NCBI GenBank assembly: GCA_963712165.1
Contig: CAVQGY010000003.1
Location: 372,001 to 436,000, forward strand
Source of the DNA: B10-G9 sp963712165
GTDB lineage: Bacteria; Chloroflexota; Anaerolineae; Anaerolineales; UBA11858
Length of the DNA: 64,000 bases
Reading direction: 5' to 3'
Shown here: in pieces, positions 16,548 through 25,195 of the stretch
Layout: each line of letters opens with the position of its first letter
How positions within the stretch are numbered: the stretch's first letter is position 1
The notes under the pieces: generated by a model
What the model was told of the DNA's origin: nothing
Database searches by the model: none
Seen by the model: the letters and a program-made list of their open reading frames with translations, nothing else
Program-made: the position numbers and the translations under genes

Positions 16548-18674
16548 ATGAGAAAAAGATTTATTATTGTTATTTTGTTGGTGTTGCTGGCTGGTATATT
16601 GGCTGCTTGTGGTGGAGCTGATGTGTCCGAAGCCGAATGCCCTGATTGCCCGGAATGCCCCGAAATCATTTGTCCTACCCCCAAGGGTGGAGCAGTGCCT
16701 TTTGAGGATGCCTGGGCGGGATCTGGCCATGCGGACAGCACAGCTGAAGCTTTCAGGCACTGGGATGAGGAAGATGACGGCCTGGTTGCTGGCAGCTGCG
16801 CCAAATGCCATTCCACAGCCGGCTATATCGACTTTCACGGTGCGGATGGATCTGATTTCGGCTCCATCGAGAATGATGTTGTCGCCGTTGATGTGATGGG
16901 TGTGGAGTGCATCGCCTGCCACAACCCGATAGTTAGCCAGAAGGACAGTGTGGTCATGCCCTCCGGATTAGAGCTTACCGGTTTGGGTGATGAGGCTCGC
17001 TGTATGGAATGCCACCAGGGCCGAGAATCCATGGTCAGTGTCAATGCCAAGATCTTGGAAACAGTTGGTGTAGAAGATCTGGCAGATGTGGATCTGGACG
17101 CTGTTGTAGAAGGACTTGGCTTCTCCAATATCCATTATTACGCAGCAGCAGCCACCAAATACGGCACCCTGGCCAAGGGTGGATACGAGTACTCAGGGAA
17201 GACCTATGATGGGAATTTTGCCCATGTGGAATCCTTTGACACCTGCATCGAGTGCCACAGCCCCCATACCCTGGAAGTCCAGGTAGAAAGCTGCACAACC
17301 TGTCATGGAGTGGGAGAACCGAGCACCTTCCGGATGGAAGGTTCCGCTGTTGATTATGATGGGGATGGAGACATTGAGGAAGGTATCGCTGATGAGATCG
17401 CCGGTCTTCAAGAAGCCCTTTATGGTGCACTGCAGGCCTACTCGGTGGATGTGGCCGGATCAGGGATTGTTTATGACTCCCATGCCTACCCCTACTTCTT
17501 CATTGATACCGATGGGGATGGAGAGGTCACAGAAGGTGAAGCTAACTATGGCAATCAGTACGCAACCTGGACGCCTCGTATGCTTCAGGCTGCCTACAAT
17601 TACCAGGTATCCCTGAAGGATCCCGGGGCATTTGCCCACGGTGGAAAATACATTATCCAGCTTCTGTATGACTCGATCGCTGATCTGGATGCAGGCCTTG
17701 TAGAAGGTTTGTTCCGCGACGACCACGGCCATTTCCGGGGATCTGCGGAAGCATTCCGCCACTGGGATGAGGATGGCGAGGTTTCAGGATCCTGTGCCCG
17801 CTGCCACTCGGCAGAAGGTCTGCCCCTGTACCTGACTGAAGGCGTGGATATCACCCAGAACATCTCCAACGGGTTCCAGTGTGAGACCTGTCACGGCGGA
17901 GAGGAATGGCCGGCTCGCTTCTCAGTCGAATCGGTGACCTTCCCCAGCGGCTCGGTGGTCAATGTGGAAGCCGGGGATGAATCCGGATTATGCATGTCCT
18001 GCCACCAGGGCCGGGAATCGGGCCAGAGCGTGGAAACTAAGACTGCAGGTCTAAATGGAAACGCAGTGGTTGAGGGACTCGGGTTCATTAATATCCATTA
18101 CTTCCCTGCAGGTGCTTCCCGCTATGGGACTGAGGCCAATGCTGGCTACGAATACCCGGGGAAATCCTATGTGGGCTATTTTGAGCATGTTGAGAATTTC
18201 CAATCTTGTACAGATTGCCATGATGCACACGAGCTGGAAGTGAAGACGGACAGCTGTTTACTGTGCCACGGTGAAGCTGATGAGGTCAAGGATATTCGTA
18301 AATCCGAGGTGGATTATGATGGTGATGGTGATGTAACAGAAGGCCTTTATGGAGAAATTGCCACTCTGAAAGAGGCTCTCTACGAGGCTATTCAGGCCTA
18401 TGGATCTGTTGACGCTCCGATCATCTATGATTCCCACTCCTATCCGTACTTCTTCAATGACAATGACGGGGATGGTGAAGTAGGTCCGGGTGAAGCGATT
18501 TACCCCAACGCATATGCTTCCTGGACCCCCAACTTGCTCAAGGCAGCCTACAATTACCAGTATGCTTCCAAGGATCCGGGTGGTTTTGCTCACAACGGGG
18601 CATATATCATCCAGTTACTGATCGATAGCATTCAAGCTATGGGCGGAAACACCAGCGCGTACAGCAGGCCCTGA
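16548..18674 (+). CDS. Decaheme c-type cytochrome lipoprotein made of two pentaheme modules
   Basis: The 708-residue product starts with a lipoprotein signal (LAAC, Cys21 the likely lipid attachment site). It has ten CXXCH heme sites, from CAKCH at residue 84 to CLLCH at 570: five in the first half (CAKCH, CIACH, CMECH, CIECH, CTTCH) and five in the second (CARCH, CETCH, CMSCH, CTDCH, CLLCH). The halves match each other throughout (AEAFRHWDE, CHQGRES, VVEGLGF, NIHY), so the gene arose by internal duplication. Each half also carries EF-hand-like Asp loops (DYDGDGD, DTDGDGE or DNDGDGE). Likely role: extracytoplasmic electron transfer, perhaps to minerals, partner cells or other acceptors. Reductase activity on a specific substrate cannot be judged. 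Confidence 0.85.
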   Translation: MRKRFIIVILLVLLAGILAACGGADVSEAECPDCPECPEIICPTPKGGAVPFEDAWAGSGHADSTAEAFRHWDEEDDGLVAGSCAKCHSTAGYIDFHGADGSDFGSIENDVVAVDVMGVECIACHNPIVSQKDSVVMPSGLELTGLGDEARCMECHQGRESMVSVNAKILETVGVEDLADVDLDAVVEGLGFSNIHYYAAAATKYGTLAKGGYEYSGKTYDGNFAHVESFDTCIECHSPHTLEVQVESCTTCHGVGEPSTFRMEGSAVDYDGDGDIEEGIADEIAGLQEALYGALQAYSVDVAGSGIVYDSHAYPYFFIDTDGDGEVTEGEANYGNQYATWTPRMLQAAYNYQVSLKDPGAFAHGGKYIIQLLYDSIADLDAGLVEGLFRDDHGHFRGSAEAFRHWDEDGEVSGSCARCHSAEGLPLYLTEGVDITQNISNGFQCETCHGGEEWPARFSVESVTFPSGSVVNVEAGDESGLCMSCHQGRESGQSVETKTAGLNGNAVVEGLGFINIHYFPAGASRYGTEANAGYEYPGKSYVGYFEHVENFQSCTDCHDAHELEVKTDSCLLCHGEADEVKDIRKSEVDYDGDGDVTEGLYGEIATLKEALYEAIQAYGSVDAPIIYDSHSYPYFFNDNDGDGEVGPGEAIYPNAYASWTPNLLKAAYNYQYASKDPGGFAHNGAYIIQLLIDSIQAMGGNTSAYSRP

Positions 18675-18701
18675 TCTTTAGGGTATTTTGGACAAGAACA
18701 A

Positions 18702-18740
18702 AACAAAAAACCTCCCGTTTCATGCGGGAGGTTTTTTGTT
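18702..18740. terminator. Bidirectional terminator between convergent cytochrome genes
   Basis: The arms 18702-18717 and 18725-18740 are perfect 16-bp inverted repeats (core CCTCCCG/CGGGAGG) with A- and T-runs at the outer ends and a 7-base loop. It can stop transcripts from both directions. Confidence 0.9.
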
Positions 18741-18787
18741 CTTTGATGGACTGGAAACCAGAAGCTGGCTGAAGAGTCTTATCCCCC

Positions 18788-20491
18788 TTATTCTACTGCT
18801 CCAGCATTTATCCATTCCCGGATAAGATCACGTTCAGGAGTGATAAAGTGAGCGAAGTGGTTCCCGGTTCCTTTTGTCTTTACCAAGATCAAACTGTTAT
18901 CAGCATCACCCGGCGTGACCACGTACCCATTCTCATTCCCTGCCATAAGATTCGCGTAGGTGGAAAAATTCAAACCTGCCTGGGTGCTGTCACCGTGGCA
19001 TATACCACATCGCAAGATTAGGATAGGCTGGATATGATCGGTATAACTGAGATCTTCAGGGTTCAGGGGAACAGTTTGTGAAACCTGGGTGGGTTGGGTG
19101 GGTGGCAGCTGATCGAGGATGGTCTCTCTGAGAGCGGGAGCGTCAAACCCAGCGAATTCCCAGCTAACCCCGTGGCAGGCGCTGTTTGAACAGAAGGAAG
19201 TGTTGCTGGATCCTCCCGGATCTCCTGTCATATGGCAGCTTGAACAGGTTGAATCGTACGCCAGGTGATGGAGAGATATCCAGTTCGTGTTGAGGTGGTT
19301 TTGCGGTTCTGGCCCGGTGCTGATCTCGATCTTCGCCAGGAATTCCCCTTCCGCAACAACTACCGGGATGGCATGGCACAGATTGCACTCCAGGCGAATG
19401 GCCTCTTTTTCTACGGTTAGGTGCTGGCCGTCATGGCACCGGAAGCAACCTGGAGAATTCTTGTGACCGATATTGTTGGGGTGGGAAGTCCAGTCTGATT
19501 TTTGATCGGGATATACACTGTTGATATAGGAAGACTTTAATTCCTCTATTGCCTGAATGATATCTGACGGGTATTCAGCATAATAGTCAGGAAATTTTTG
19601 TTCATAGTAATAATCGATCAGGTCGAATGTAGCCAGGGCGGTTTCCATGCTGGTGTACTCGTTCAGATAGGTCTTCAATGCGATATCCCTAATTTCGGGT
19701 ATATCAGACGAAATCAAACCCTGGTTGAGCAGTCGATCGATAATGTCCTCGGGGAACGATACCAGATGGGTGATCCGGTTGTGGCAGGTGATGCAATCCA
19801 TTTCTTTTAAGTCACCCCGGTCGATGGCATCGGGATCGATATCGCTCGTGATATCCAGGTACTCCGTGGTTGATCCATCCTGGCCGATAACCTGGATATA
19901 AGGGATTTCCTGATCATCCCTGTCCAGAGCGTAATAGTAGACCGGGTTTTCGATGTGCCAGTGAATACCCTGGCCGAGTCCTGTCCTGGCACTGCCGCCA
20001 CCAGTCTTGAGGATCAGGTAAGTCGTGTAGCTGGAATTTTCCAGATCATTCTGATATTGAACGATCTCTCTTAAACTGTCATCTGAGAATTTTTCCGGGA
20101 AATGGCATAGTTCACAGGATTCCCTGGCGGGCCGCATATTCTTCACCTTGATGGGATATTCATAGGTTTTAAAGAGGGAGGCAAAAACATGTTTGGCGTC
20201 CCCGGCCTTGCGGGTGATCTTTTCCGTGATGAATCCTTCACCGATATGACAGTCAACACAATCTACCCTGGCATGTGGTGAGGCGAGGTAGGAAGTATAT
20301 TCTGGGGGCATGGTATGGCAGGCCGTTCCGCAGAACTCAGGGGAATTGGTGTACTCCCAGGCGTAAGCTCCGCCCCACAATGCGGCTAATGTGAAAAAAC
20401 CCAAAACCAGATAGGGTGCTATTCGCACCCAGGTAGATGATTCTTCAGAGGGCAGGAAGAACCCCTTTATCCACTGTAGAAATCCTTTCAT
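18788..20491 (-). CDS. NapC/NirT-like multiheme membrane cytochrome with C-terminal cytochrome c domain
   Basis: The 567-residue protein has a strong GGGAGGAG Shine-Dalgarno sequence before its ATG. One N-terminal membrane anchor (about residues 25-47) leads into a NapC/NirT-type region. Nine heme sites are visible: CGTACH (CX3CH, followed by TMPPEY), CVDCH, CELCH, CITCH, CFRCH, CNLCH, CSSCH, CSNSACH (CX4CH) and CGICH. The last lies in a C-terminal domain of the planctomycete/PSD1 cytochrome type (IQPIL..CGICH, GDADNSLI). NapC/NrfH proteins oxidise membrane quinol, so this one probably passes electrons from quinol along its own heme chain to the decaheme lipoprotein encoded convergently. The substrate is unknown. 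Confidence 0.8.
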   Translation of the reverse strand: MKGFLQWIKGFFLPSEESSTWVRIAPYLVLGFFTLAALWGGAYAWEYTNSPEFCGTACHTMPPEYTSYLASPHARVDCVDCHIGEGFITEKITRKAGDAKHVFASLFKTYEYPIKVKNMRPARESCELCHFPEKFSDDSLREIVQYQNDLENSSYTTYLILKTGGGSARTGLGQGIHWHIENPVYYYALDRDDQEIPYIQVIGQDGSTTEYLDITSDIDPDAIDRGDLKEMDCITCHNRITHLVSFPEDIIDRLLNQGLISSDIPEIRDIALKTYLNEYTSMETALATFDLIDYYYEQKFPDYYAEYPSDIIQAIEELKSSYINSVYPDQKSDWTSHPNNIGHKNSPGCFRCHDGQHLTVEKEAIRLECNLCHAIPVVVAEGEFLAKIEISTGPEPQNHLNTNWISLHHLAYDSTCSSCHMTGDPGGSSNTSFCSNSACHGVSWEFAGFDAPALRETILDQLPPTQPTQVSQTVPLNPEDLSYTDHIQPILILRCGICHGDSTQAGLNFSTYANLMAGNENGYVVTPGDADNSLILVKTKGTGNHFAHFITPERDLIREWINAGAVE

Positions 20492-20802
20492 GGTCTCCTC
20501 CCGATATTGTAATTCTCTATGGCTCCAGTAATTGTAACACGGGTATTTATGTCATGTTACAATTCGTGTCAATCTCTACTTCTAAACACAATCAAAGGTC
20601 CGAATTGATGAAGATCCAGCGCTGTTTATTAGGTAGCTATCCCCTAGAGGCACCCAGGAGCCGATATAAGCCCTCTGGAGAGGTATTTCTCCCTGAAAGC
20701 GGTCTATCTATGCCCCCCGAAGAGTAAAATCTTCCTGGAACGGCTGGTGATGAGGTGGGTAGAACGAGGCTTGGTGATTTCTAAAAATACCGTATCTTAA
20801 AG
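20492..20802. other. Intergenic region upstream of the NapC-like cytochrome
   Basis: It contains the Shine-Dalgarno sequence of the cytochrome gene and a perfect inverted repeat at 20530-20564. I see no gene and no T-tailed terminator. Confidence 0.5.
20530..20564. promoter_or_regulatory. Possible operator upstream of the NapC-like cytochrome
   Basis: AATTGTAACA (20530-20539) and TGTTACAATT (20555-20564) are perfect 10-bp inverted repeats with a 15-base spacer. They lie about 40 bases upstream of the start codon at 20491, without a T-run. This fits a regulator binding site in the promoter region; the regulator is unknown. Confidence 0.4.
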
Positions 20803-21858
20803 TCAAGATTTCCAGGTGTTCTCGAGCAGGCGGAGCCAGTTCTTCCAACAGATCTTTTCCCGATCCTTAGTGGAGAACCCAGCTTTTTCCAGCAGGGCAA
20901 CCAATTTCTGATAATTGCTGACATCTCCCAGCTCAGAAGGTATCTTGGTGCCGTCGAAATCCGACCCGAAGGCAACGTGGTCCACCCCGATCAGGTCGGC
21001 GATATATTGGATATGTTTAATGATGGCAGAGATGGGCGCATCCTCTTTGGGGCGCACCCCGCCGTCCAGGTCGTTGACGGAAAAGATCACCCCCACAACC
21101 CCGCCGCTATCCCTGACAGTCCGCAATTGGTCATCGGTCAGGTTCCTGGCTTTGGGCAGAAGATTATGAGCTGCTGTGTGAGTGGAAACCAGTGGCGCGC
21201 TGCTTAGCTCAGCTACATCCCAGAAACCTTTTTCATTCAGGTGGGCCAGGTCGATCATCACCCCCAGCTGATTGCAGGTATCCACTAACCTCTTCCCGGC
21301 AGCTGTCAACCCCGGACCTCTGTCCGGGTGACCGGGAAACTCAAAAGGGACCCCATGGCCAAAGGCATTGGGCCGGCTCCAGGTGATCCCCAGGGAGCGG
21401 ATGCCCTGATCATAAAACGCCTCCAGATTGCTTAGATCAGGCAGGATGGGCTCAGCACCTTCCAGATGCAGAACGGCAGCCATGACGTTCTGCTCCAGGC
21501 AGTCATGGATTTCCTGGATCGAGGTCACGACCTGCAGTTGCCCCTGAGAATCTTCTTCGATCTTTTTCATCAGATCGATCATCTGCTGAACAGAGCTGGA
21601 GGCATAATCAAAAGGGAGGGGTGGAGCGAGGGTGACGTGGTAGCCTTCCTCGCTGAGGACCATTCGCTCTTCAGCTGTTGGCACCTCGGGAGGATTGCCT
21701 GGATAAACCGCAAAAAAGCCCCCCCAGAACTCGCCTTGCAGTGCCCGGGGGAAATCCATCTGCCCTTTTCCAACCACCAAGAAAGCTCTCGAATCCAGAG
21801 GATCGGGGGAGCTGCTGATCTTGTGCAGGATATCGTTGTGGCCGTCGAAGATCTTCAT
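20803..21858 (-). CDS. Membrane dipeptidase-like metallopeptidase (family M19)
   Basis: The M19 fold is clear: HND near the N-terminus (DGHNDIL, first metal ligands), LEGAEP with the bridging-type Glu, STHTAAHN with metal-binding His residues, and FGSDFDG near the C-terminus. M19 enzymes hydrolyse dipeptides, some including D-amino acids. I place the start at 21858 (MKIFDGHND), 4 bases after the phoU stop; the longer frame to 21897 overlaps phoU. It is the last gene of the pst-phoU string, but a phosphate role is not implied. The length of about 351 residues fits the family. Confidence 0.85.
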   Translation of the reverse strand: MKIFDGHNDILHKISSSPDPLDSRAFLVVGKGQMDFPRALQGEFWGGFFAVYPGNPPEVPTAEERMVLSEEGYHVTLAPPLPFDYASSSVQQMIDLMKKIEEDSQGQLQVVTSIQEIHDCLEQNVMAAVLHLEGAEPILPDLSNLEAFYDQGIRSLGITWSRPNAFGHGVPFEFPGHPDRGPGLTAAGKRLVDTCNQLGVMIDLAHLNEKGFWDVAELSSAPLVSTHTAAHNLLPKARNLTDDQLRTVRDSGGVVGVIFSVNDLDGGVRPKEDAPISAIIKHIQYIADLIGVDHVAFGSDFDGTKIPSELGDVSNYQKLVALLEKAGFSTKDREKICWKNWLRLLENTWKS

Positions 21859-21862
21859 AAAA

Positions 21863-22552
21863 TCAAAATGCCTCGGACTCATCATCCGAGCGGTCAAACT
21901 CGATCAATTCCCCTGAGATGGTGAAGATCGTCCGCTCACAGATATTGGTGACCCGGTCAGCAGCGCGCTCCAGGTTATGAGCGACCCAGAGATGGAAGGT
22001 CGCCCGGTCAATATTCTCCCGGTCGGAGATCATCAATTCGATCAGTTCCTGGTAGACCAGGTTATATAACACATCGATCTGGTCATCCTCAAGCGGGATG
22101 GTCCGTCCGACCTCTTCATCCAGTTCAACGAATGCGCCAAGCGCTCTGTGGAGCATATCGGCTGTGATCTGAGCCATTTTGGGAATATCCTCCAGCTTCT
22201 TGAGCTGGGGCTGGTCACCCAGCCGCATAGCTATCCGGGCGATGCCTTTGGCGTAGTCGCCTATGCGCTCCAGTTCACCGGCAATATCGATGATGGAGGA
22301 GAGGCGGCGCAGATCTGTGGCCATCGGCTGCTGGGTGGCGACGGTGATCAAGGCTTTACGCTCGATCTCGTACCTTTTCTCATTGATCAATTTGTCCTGG
22401 TCATAGATCAGCTTGGCGCTTTCCAGATCGCGTTCTTCAAGCGCTTTTACACAGCCCAGGACAGCCATTTCAACAATACTTCCCAACTCAAGGATGCTGT
22501 CATTCAGCTCCCTGATCTTGTTATCGAGTGTTTCTCTGCTATCTCTCGCCAT
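21863..22552 (-). CDS. phoU: Phosphate transport regulator PhoU
   Basis: The 229-residue all-helical protein has two PhoU repeats. The typical metal-binding E/DXXXD-type motifs are seen as ELERIGDYAKG (about residues 92-102) and NLERAADRVTNI near the C-terminus. PhoU restrains the phosphate-starvation response and modulates Pst uptake. It follows the pst genes in the same direction, as is usual. Confidence 0.9.
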   Translation of the reverse strand: MARDSRETLDNKIRELNDSILELGSIVEMAVLGCVKALEERDLESAKLIYDQDKLINEKRYEIERKALITVATQQPMATDLRRLSSIIDIAGELERIGDYAKGIARIAMRLGDQPQLKKLEDIPKMAQITADMLHRALGAFVELDEEVGRTIPLEDDQIDVLYNLVYQELIELMISDRENIDRATFHLWVAHNLERAADRVTNICERTIFTISGELIEFDRSDDESEAF

Positions 22553-22656
22553 AATATACCTCTTTTGAATCGCAGCCCTTGGGATTTGACTGGCACCCAG
22601 GCGGGCTTTCCAGATCCTTGGCTTACAACTGCCGGTAGGGGTTGTTCCAGTATACC

Positions 22657-23413
22657 TTATCCAAATCTTCCCTGGATATAGTCTTTGGTGCGCTCATCCT
22701 GGGGATTGGTGAACATGACCTCCCCGCTGGCCACTTCGATCAGTTCGCCTTGAAGTAAAAACGCGGCCTGATCTGCTGTTCTGGCAGCCTGCTGCACGGA
22801 ATGGGGGACCAGGATGATGGTGTAATCCTTCTTGAGGTCCTGGAGGGATTCTTCTACTTTCCCGGTGGAGATGGGATCCAATCCTGAAGTTGGCTCATCA
22901 AGCAGGATCACCTCCGGTTCCAGAGCTAAAACACGGGCCAGGCACAACCGCTGCTGCTGACCTCCAGAAAGAGCGACGGCTGGATCATCCAGCCGGTCTC
23001 TGACCTCTTCCCATAAGGCGGCTTTTTGTAAACTGGTTTCCACCGCACCCTCAAGGTGGTTTGGGTCCTTGATTCCGGCTACTTCCAAACCGTAGGTTAG
23101 ATTTTCCCTGATCGACATCGGCAGAACTACAGGGCGGGCAAAGACCATGCCGACCTCTCGACGCAGCTGGATGACATCAAACCCAGGTTCTGTAGATATC
23201 CTGATCGTCGATCAAAACAGTACCTTCGCGGTCTTTGACATCTGCCAGATCGTTCAGCCGGTTCAGTGTGCGAAGCAAGGATGATTTCCCACCACCGGCA
23301 GGGCCGAAGACCACAGAGATCTGCCGGTCTGGGATATCAAGATTGATCCCTCGCAGGGGTTCGGCTCCGTCTGAATATTTCACGCTGAGGTTCTTAATAG
23401 ATATCTTATTCAT
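22657..23413 (-). pseudogene. pstB: Phosphate ABC transporter ATPase PstB, interrupted by a 1-base frameshift
   Basis: Two adjacent frames together make one PstB-like ATPase. The first (23413 down to 23177) has Walker A (GPAGGGKSS) and ends YRTWV-stop. The second continues with the Q-loop region (MVFARP), the signature LSGGQQQRL, Walker B (VILLDEP) and the switch His. Removing one base near 23188-23195 (TACAGAACC to TACGAACC) gives an uninterrupted DIYEPGFDVIQLRREVGMVF. So either the gene is newly inactivated or the assembly has an inserted base. Its position after pstA makes it the operon's own ATPase; the intact pstB at 26196 could substitute. Confidence 0.8.
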
Positions 23414-23419
23414 GAGTCC

Positions 23420-24217
23420 TTACCACTGCCTTCGGGCTCTGGCCCTGGAGCGGATGGTGGTGGCGATCAAATTCATGCTTAATACAAAGATCAGCAGGAC
23501 CAGCGCTGTTCCGTACTGGATCTTGATCGGCATGCCTGGGACTTGGGTAGAGATCACATAGAGGTGGTAGGGCAGTGCCATCGTTGCATCCAGGGGGGAA
23601 TTAGGCAGTCGGGGCAGGAAAAAAGCAGCTACCGTAAACAAGATAGGGGCAGTTTCCCCTGCGGCTCGTTCCAATCCTAAGATGACCCCGGTCAGGACCC
23701 CTGGAAGTGCCTGGGGCAGGACAATTCTCCGGATGGTCTGCCACTTGGTTGCCCCTACCGAAATGCTGACCGTCCGGAAAGCCTGGGGTACCGCTCTCAG
23801 AGCTTCTTCTGCCGTACTGATGATGACGGGCAGGGTCATAATAGATAACGTCAGGGACCCCGCCAGGATGCTGGTGCCGAAGTTCAAGAATAGGACAAAA
23901 AGTCCCAGGCCGAATAAGCCATATACAACTGAGGGGATCCCGGCCAGATTGATGATCGCGATGCGGATCAGCTGAGTGGCCCGGTTATCTGGAGCGTACT
24001 CAGATAGGTAGATGGCAGCGCTGATCCCTAACGGTACGGCAAAGACCGCAGTGCCCAGGGTGAGGTAGAAGGTGCCCACAATAGCAGGTAAAATGCCGCC
24101 AGCACGCATACCTTCCCGCGGGAATCCAGTGATGAATTCAAGATTGATGGCTGGTGCACCAAGGATAAGGATATAGATGATAACAGCGATGATCGGGATA
24201 ACAGTCAAGATTGCCAT
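23420..24217 (-). CDS. pstA: Phosphate ABC transporter permease PstA (5' end probably frameshifted)
   Basis: It has the six-helix PstA permease pattern with the ABC-coupling loop (SVGATKWQTIRRIVLPQALPG) and conserved ERAAGETAP. The first ATG in this frame is at 24217, but the codons upstream in frame still read like a PstA N-terminus (DRHKQRLGFSLLTL) with no start codon. An ATG at 24275, two bases after the pstC stop, reads in another frame; deleting one G of its GG after ATGAAA would join the two. The true gene probably runs to 24275. It works with PstC to pass phosphate across the membrane. Confidence 0.8.
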   Translation of the reverse strand: MAILTVIPIIAVIIYILILGAPAINLEFITGFPREGMRAGGILPAIVGTFYLTLGTAVFAVPLGISAAIYLSEYAPDNRATQLIRIAIINLAGIPSVVYGLFGLGLFVLFLNFGTSILAGSLTLSIMTLPVIISTAEEALRAVPQAFRTVSISVGATKWQTIRRIVLPQALPGVLTGVILGLERAAGETAPILFTVAAFFLPRLPNSPLDATMALPYHLYVISTQVPGMPIKIQYGTALVLLIFVLSMNLIATTIRSRARARRQW

Positions 24218-24277
24218 CAGGGTAAGAAGGCTGAAGCCCAGGCGCTGTTTGTGTCTGTCGAATAGAACCTTTCATCG

Positions 24278-25186
24278 TTATGACAGGATCCTGTCCTGAC
24301 CTTTCTTCTGCCGGAAAACCACAGCAGAGGCAGTGACATTCACGATCAGGGAGATCAGGAATAATAGTATGCCGATCAAAAACAGGACATGATAATGAGT
24401 GCTGCCGTTGGCCACTTCGCCCATCTCGGCCGCAATGGTGGCGGTCATGGTTCGCACCGGGGAGAACAGATCTCGCAAGCCGCGGGGCAGGATGGGAGCG
24501 TTTCCAGTGACCATCATCACAGTCATGGTCTCCCCGATGGCCCGACCAATACCCAGCATGATAGCGGTCAGCACGCCGGATCGGGCAGCCGGCAGGGTCA
24601 CCCGCCAGATGGTCTGCCATTCTGTGGCACCCATGGCCAGGGAAGCGTCCCGATAGGATCTGGGTACAGCATCCAGGGCATCTTCAGCGACCGAGACAAC
24701 AGTGGGGATGGCTATGCCTCCCAGCAGGATCGCACCGGTGAGGGCGCTCAACCCGGTTGGCAGATCCAGCAGGACCCGCAGATAGGGAGACAGAACCAGC
24801 ATGCCCATAAAACCCAGCACAACGGAAGGCAGTCCACCCAGGACCTCGACCAGCGGTTTGAGAATTTCCCGCAACCAGCGAGGGGCAATTTCTGAGAGAT
24901 AAACCGCTGTGCCTACCCCGAAAGGAACCGCGATCAAGGTGGCGCCCACAGTGATCAACAGGGAGCCACCCAGTAATGGCAGGACACCATAATAATCCTC
25001 AATCGGGTACCAGCGGTCTGAAAATAAACTATCTAATGCGACCTGCTGGATAGCAGGAAATCCTTCCAGGAGCAGGAATAGAAAGATCAATCCCACGAAG
25101 ATGATCGCTGAATACCCGGCCAACTTGATCAGGGTGGTGATGGTGAATTCCTTTATCCGGGGCTGTTTTTGTACTTGGAGTTTCAA
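24278..25186 (-). CDS. pstC: Phosphate ABC transporter permease PstC
   Basis: The 302-residue protein has about six membrane segments, an extracytoplasmic loop near the N-terminus (SDRWYPIEDYYGVLPLL, typical of PstC) and the coupling loop AMGATEWQTIWRVTLPAA, followed by RAIGETM. It lies between pstS (10 bases upstream) and pstA, so the operon order is pstS-C-A-B-phoU. Confidence 0.92.
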   Translation of the reverse strand: MKLQVQKQPRIKEFTITTLIKLAGYSAIIFVGLIFLFLLLEGFPAIQQVALDSLFSDRWYPIEDYYGVLPLLGGSLLITVGATLIAVPFGVGTAVYLSEIAPRWLREILKPLVEVLGGLPSVVLGFMGMLVLSPYLRVLLDLPTGLSALTGAILLGGIAIPTVVSVAEDALDAVPRSYRDASLAMGATEWQTIWRVTLPAARSGVLTAIMLGIGRAIGETMTVMMVTGNAPILPRGLRDLFSPVRTMTATIAAEMGEVANGSTHYHVLFLIGILLFLISLIVNVTASAVVFRQKKGQDRILS

Positions 25187-25195
25187 GATGATCCT

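Noticed and set aside
17041..17430. Long frame on the minus strand inside the decaheme gene
   Set aside because: It is the antisense of a clearly real cytochrome gene and its product is His/Pro-rich without family features.
16548..20491. NrfA-type nitrite reductase or hydroxylamine oxidoreductase
   Set aside because: No CXXCK site or crosslinking Tyr motif was seen; the hemes are all CXXCH-like.
22657..23413. Programmed ribosomal frameshift in pstB
   Set aside because: There is no slippery heptamer or downstream stem at the junction; a simple 1-base change explains it better.
24138..24620. Frame overlapping pstC and pstA on the same strand
   Set aside because: It lies in the wrong frame of two recognised permease genes; only its last ATG is of interest for the pstA start.
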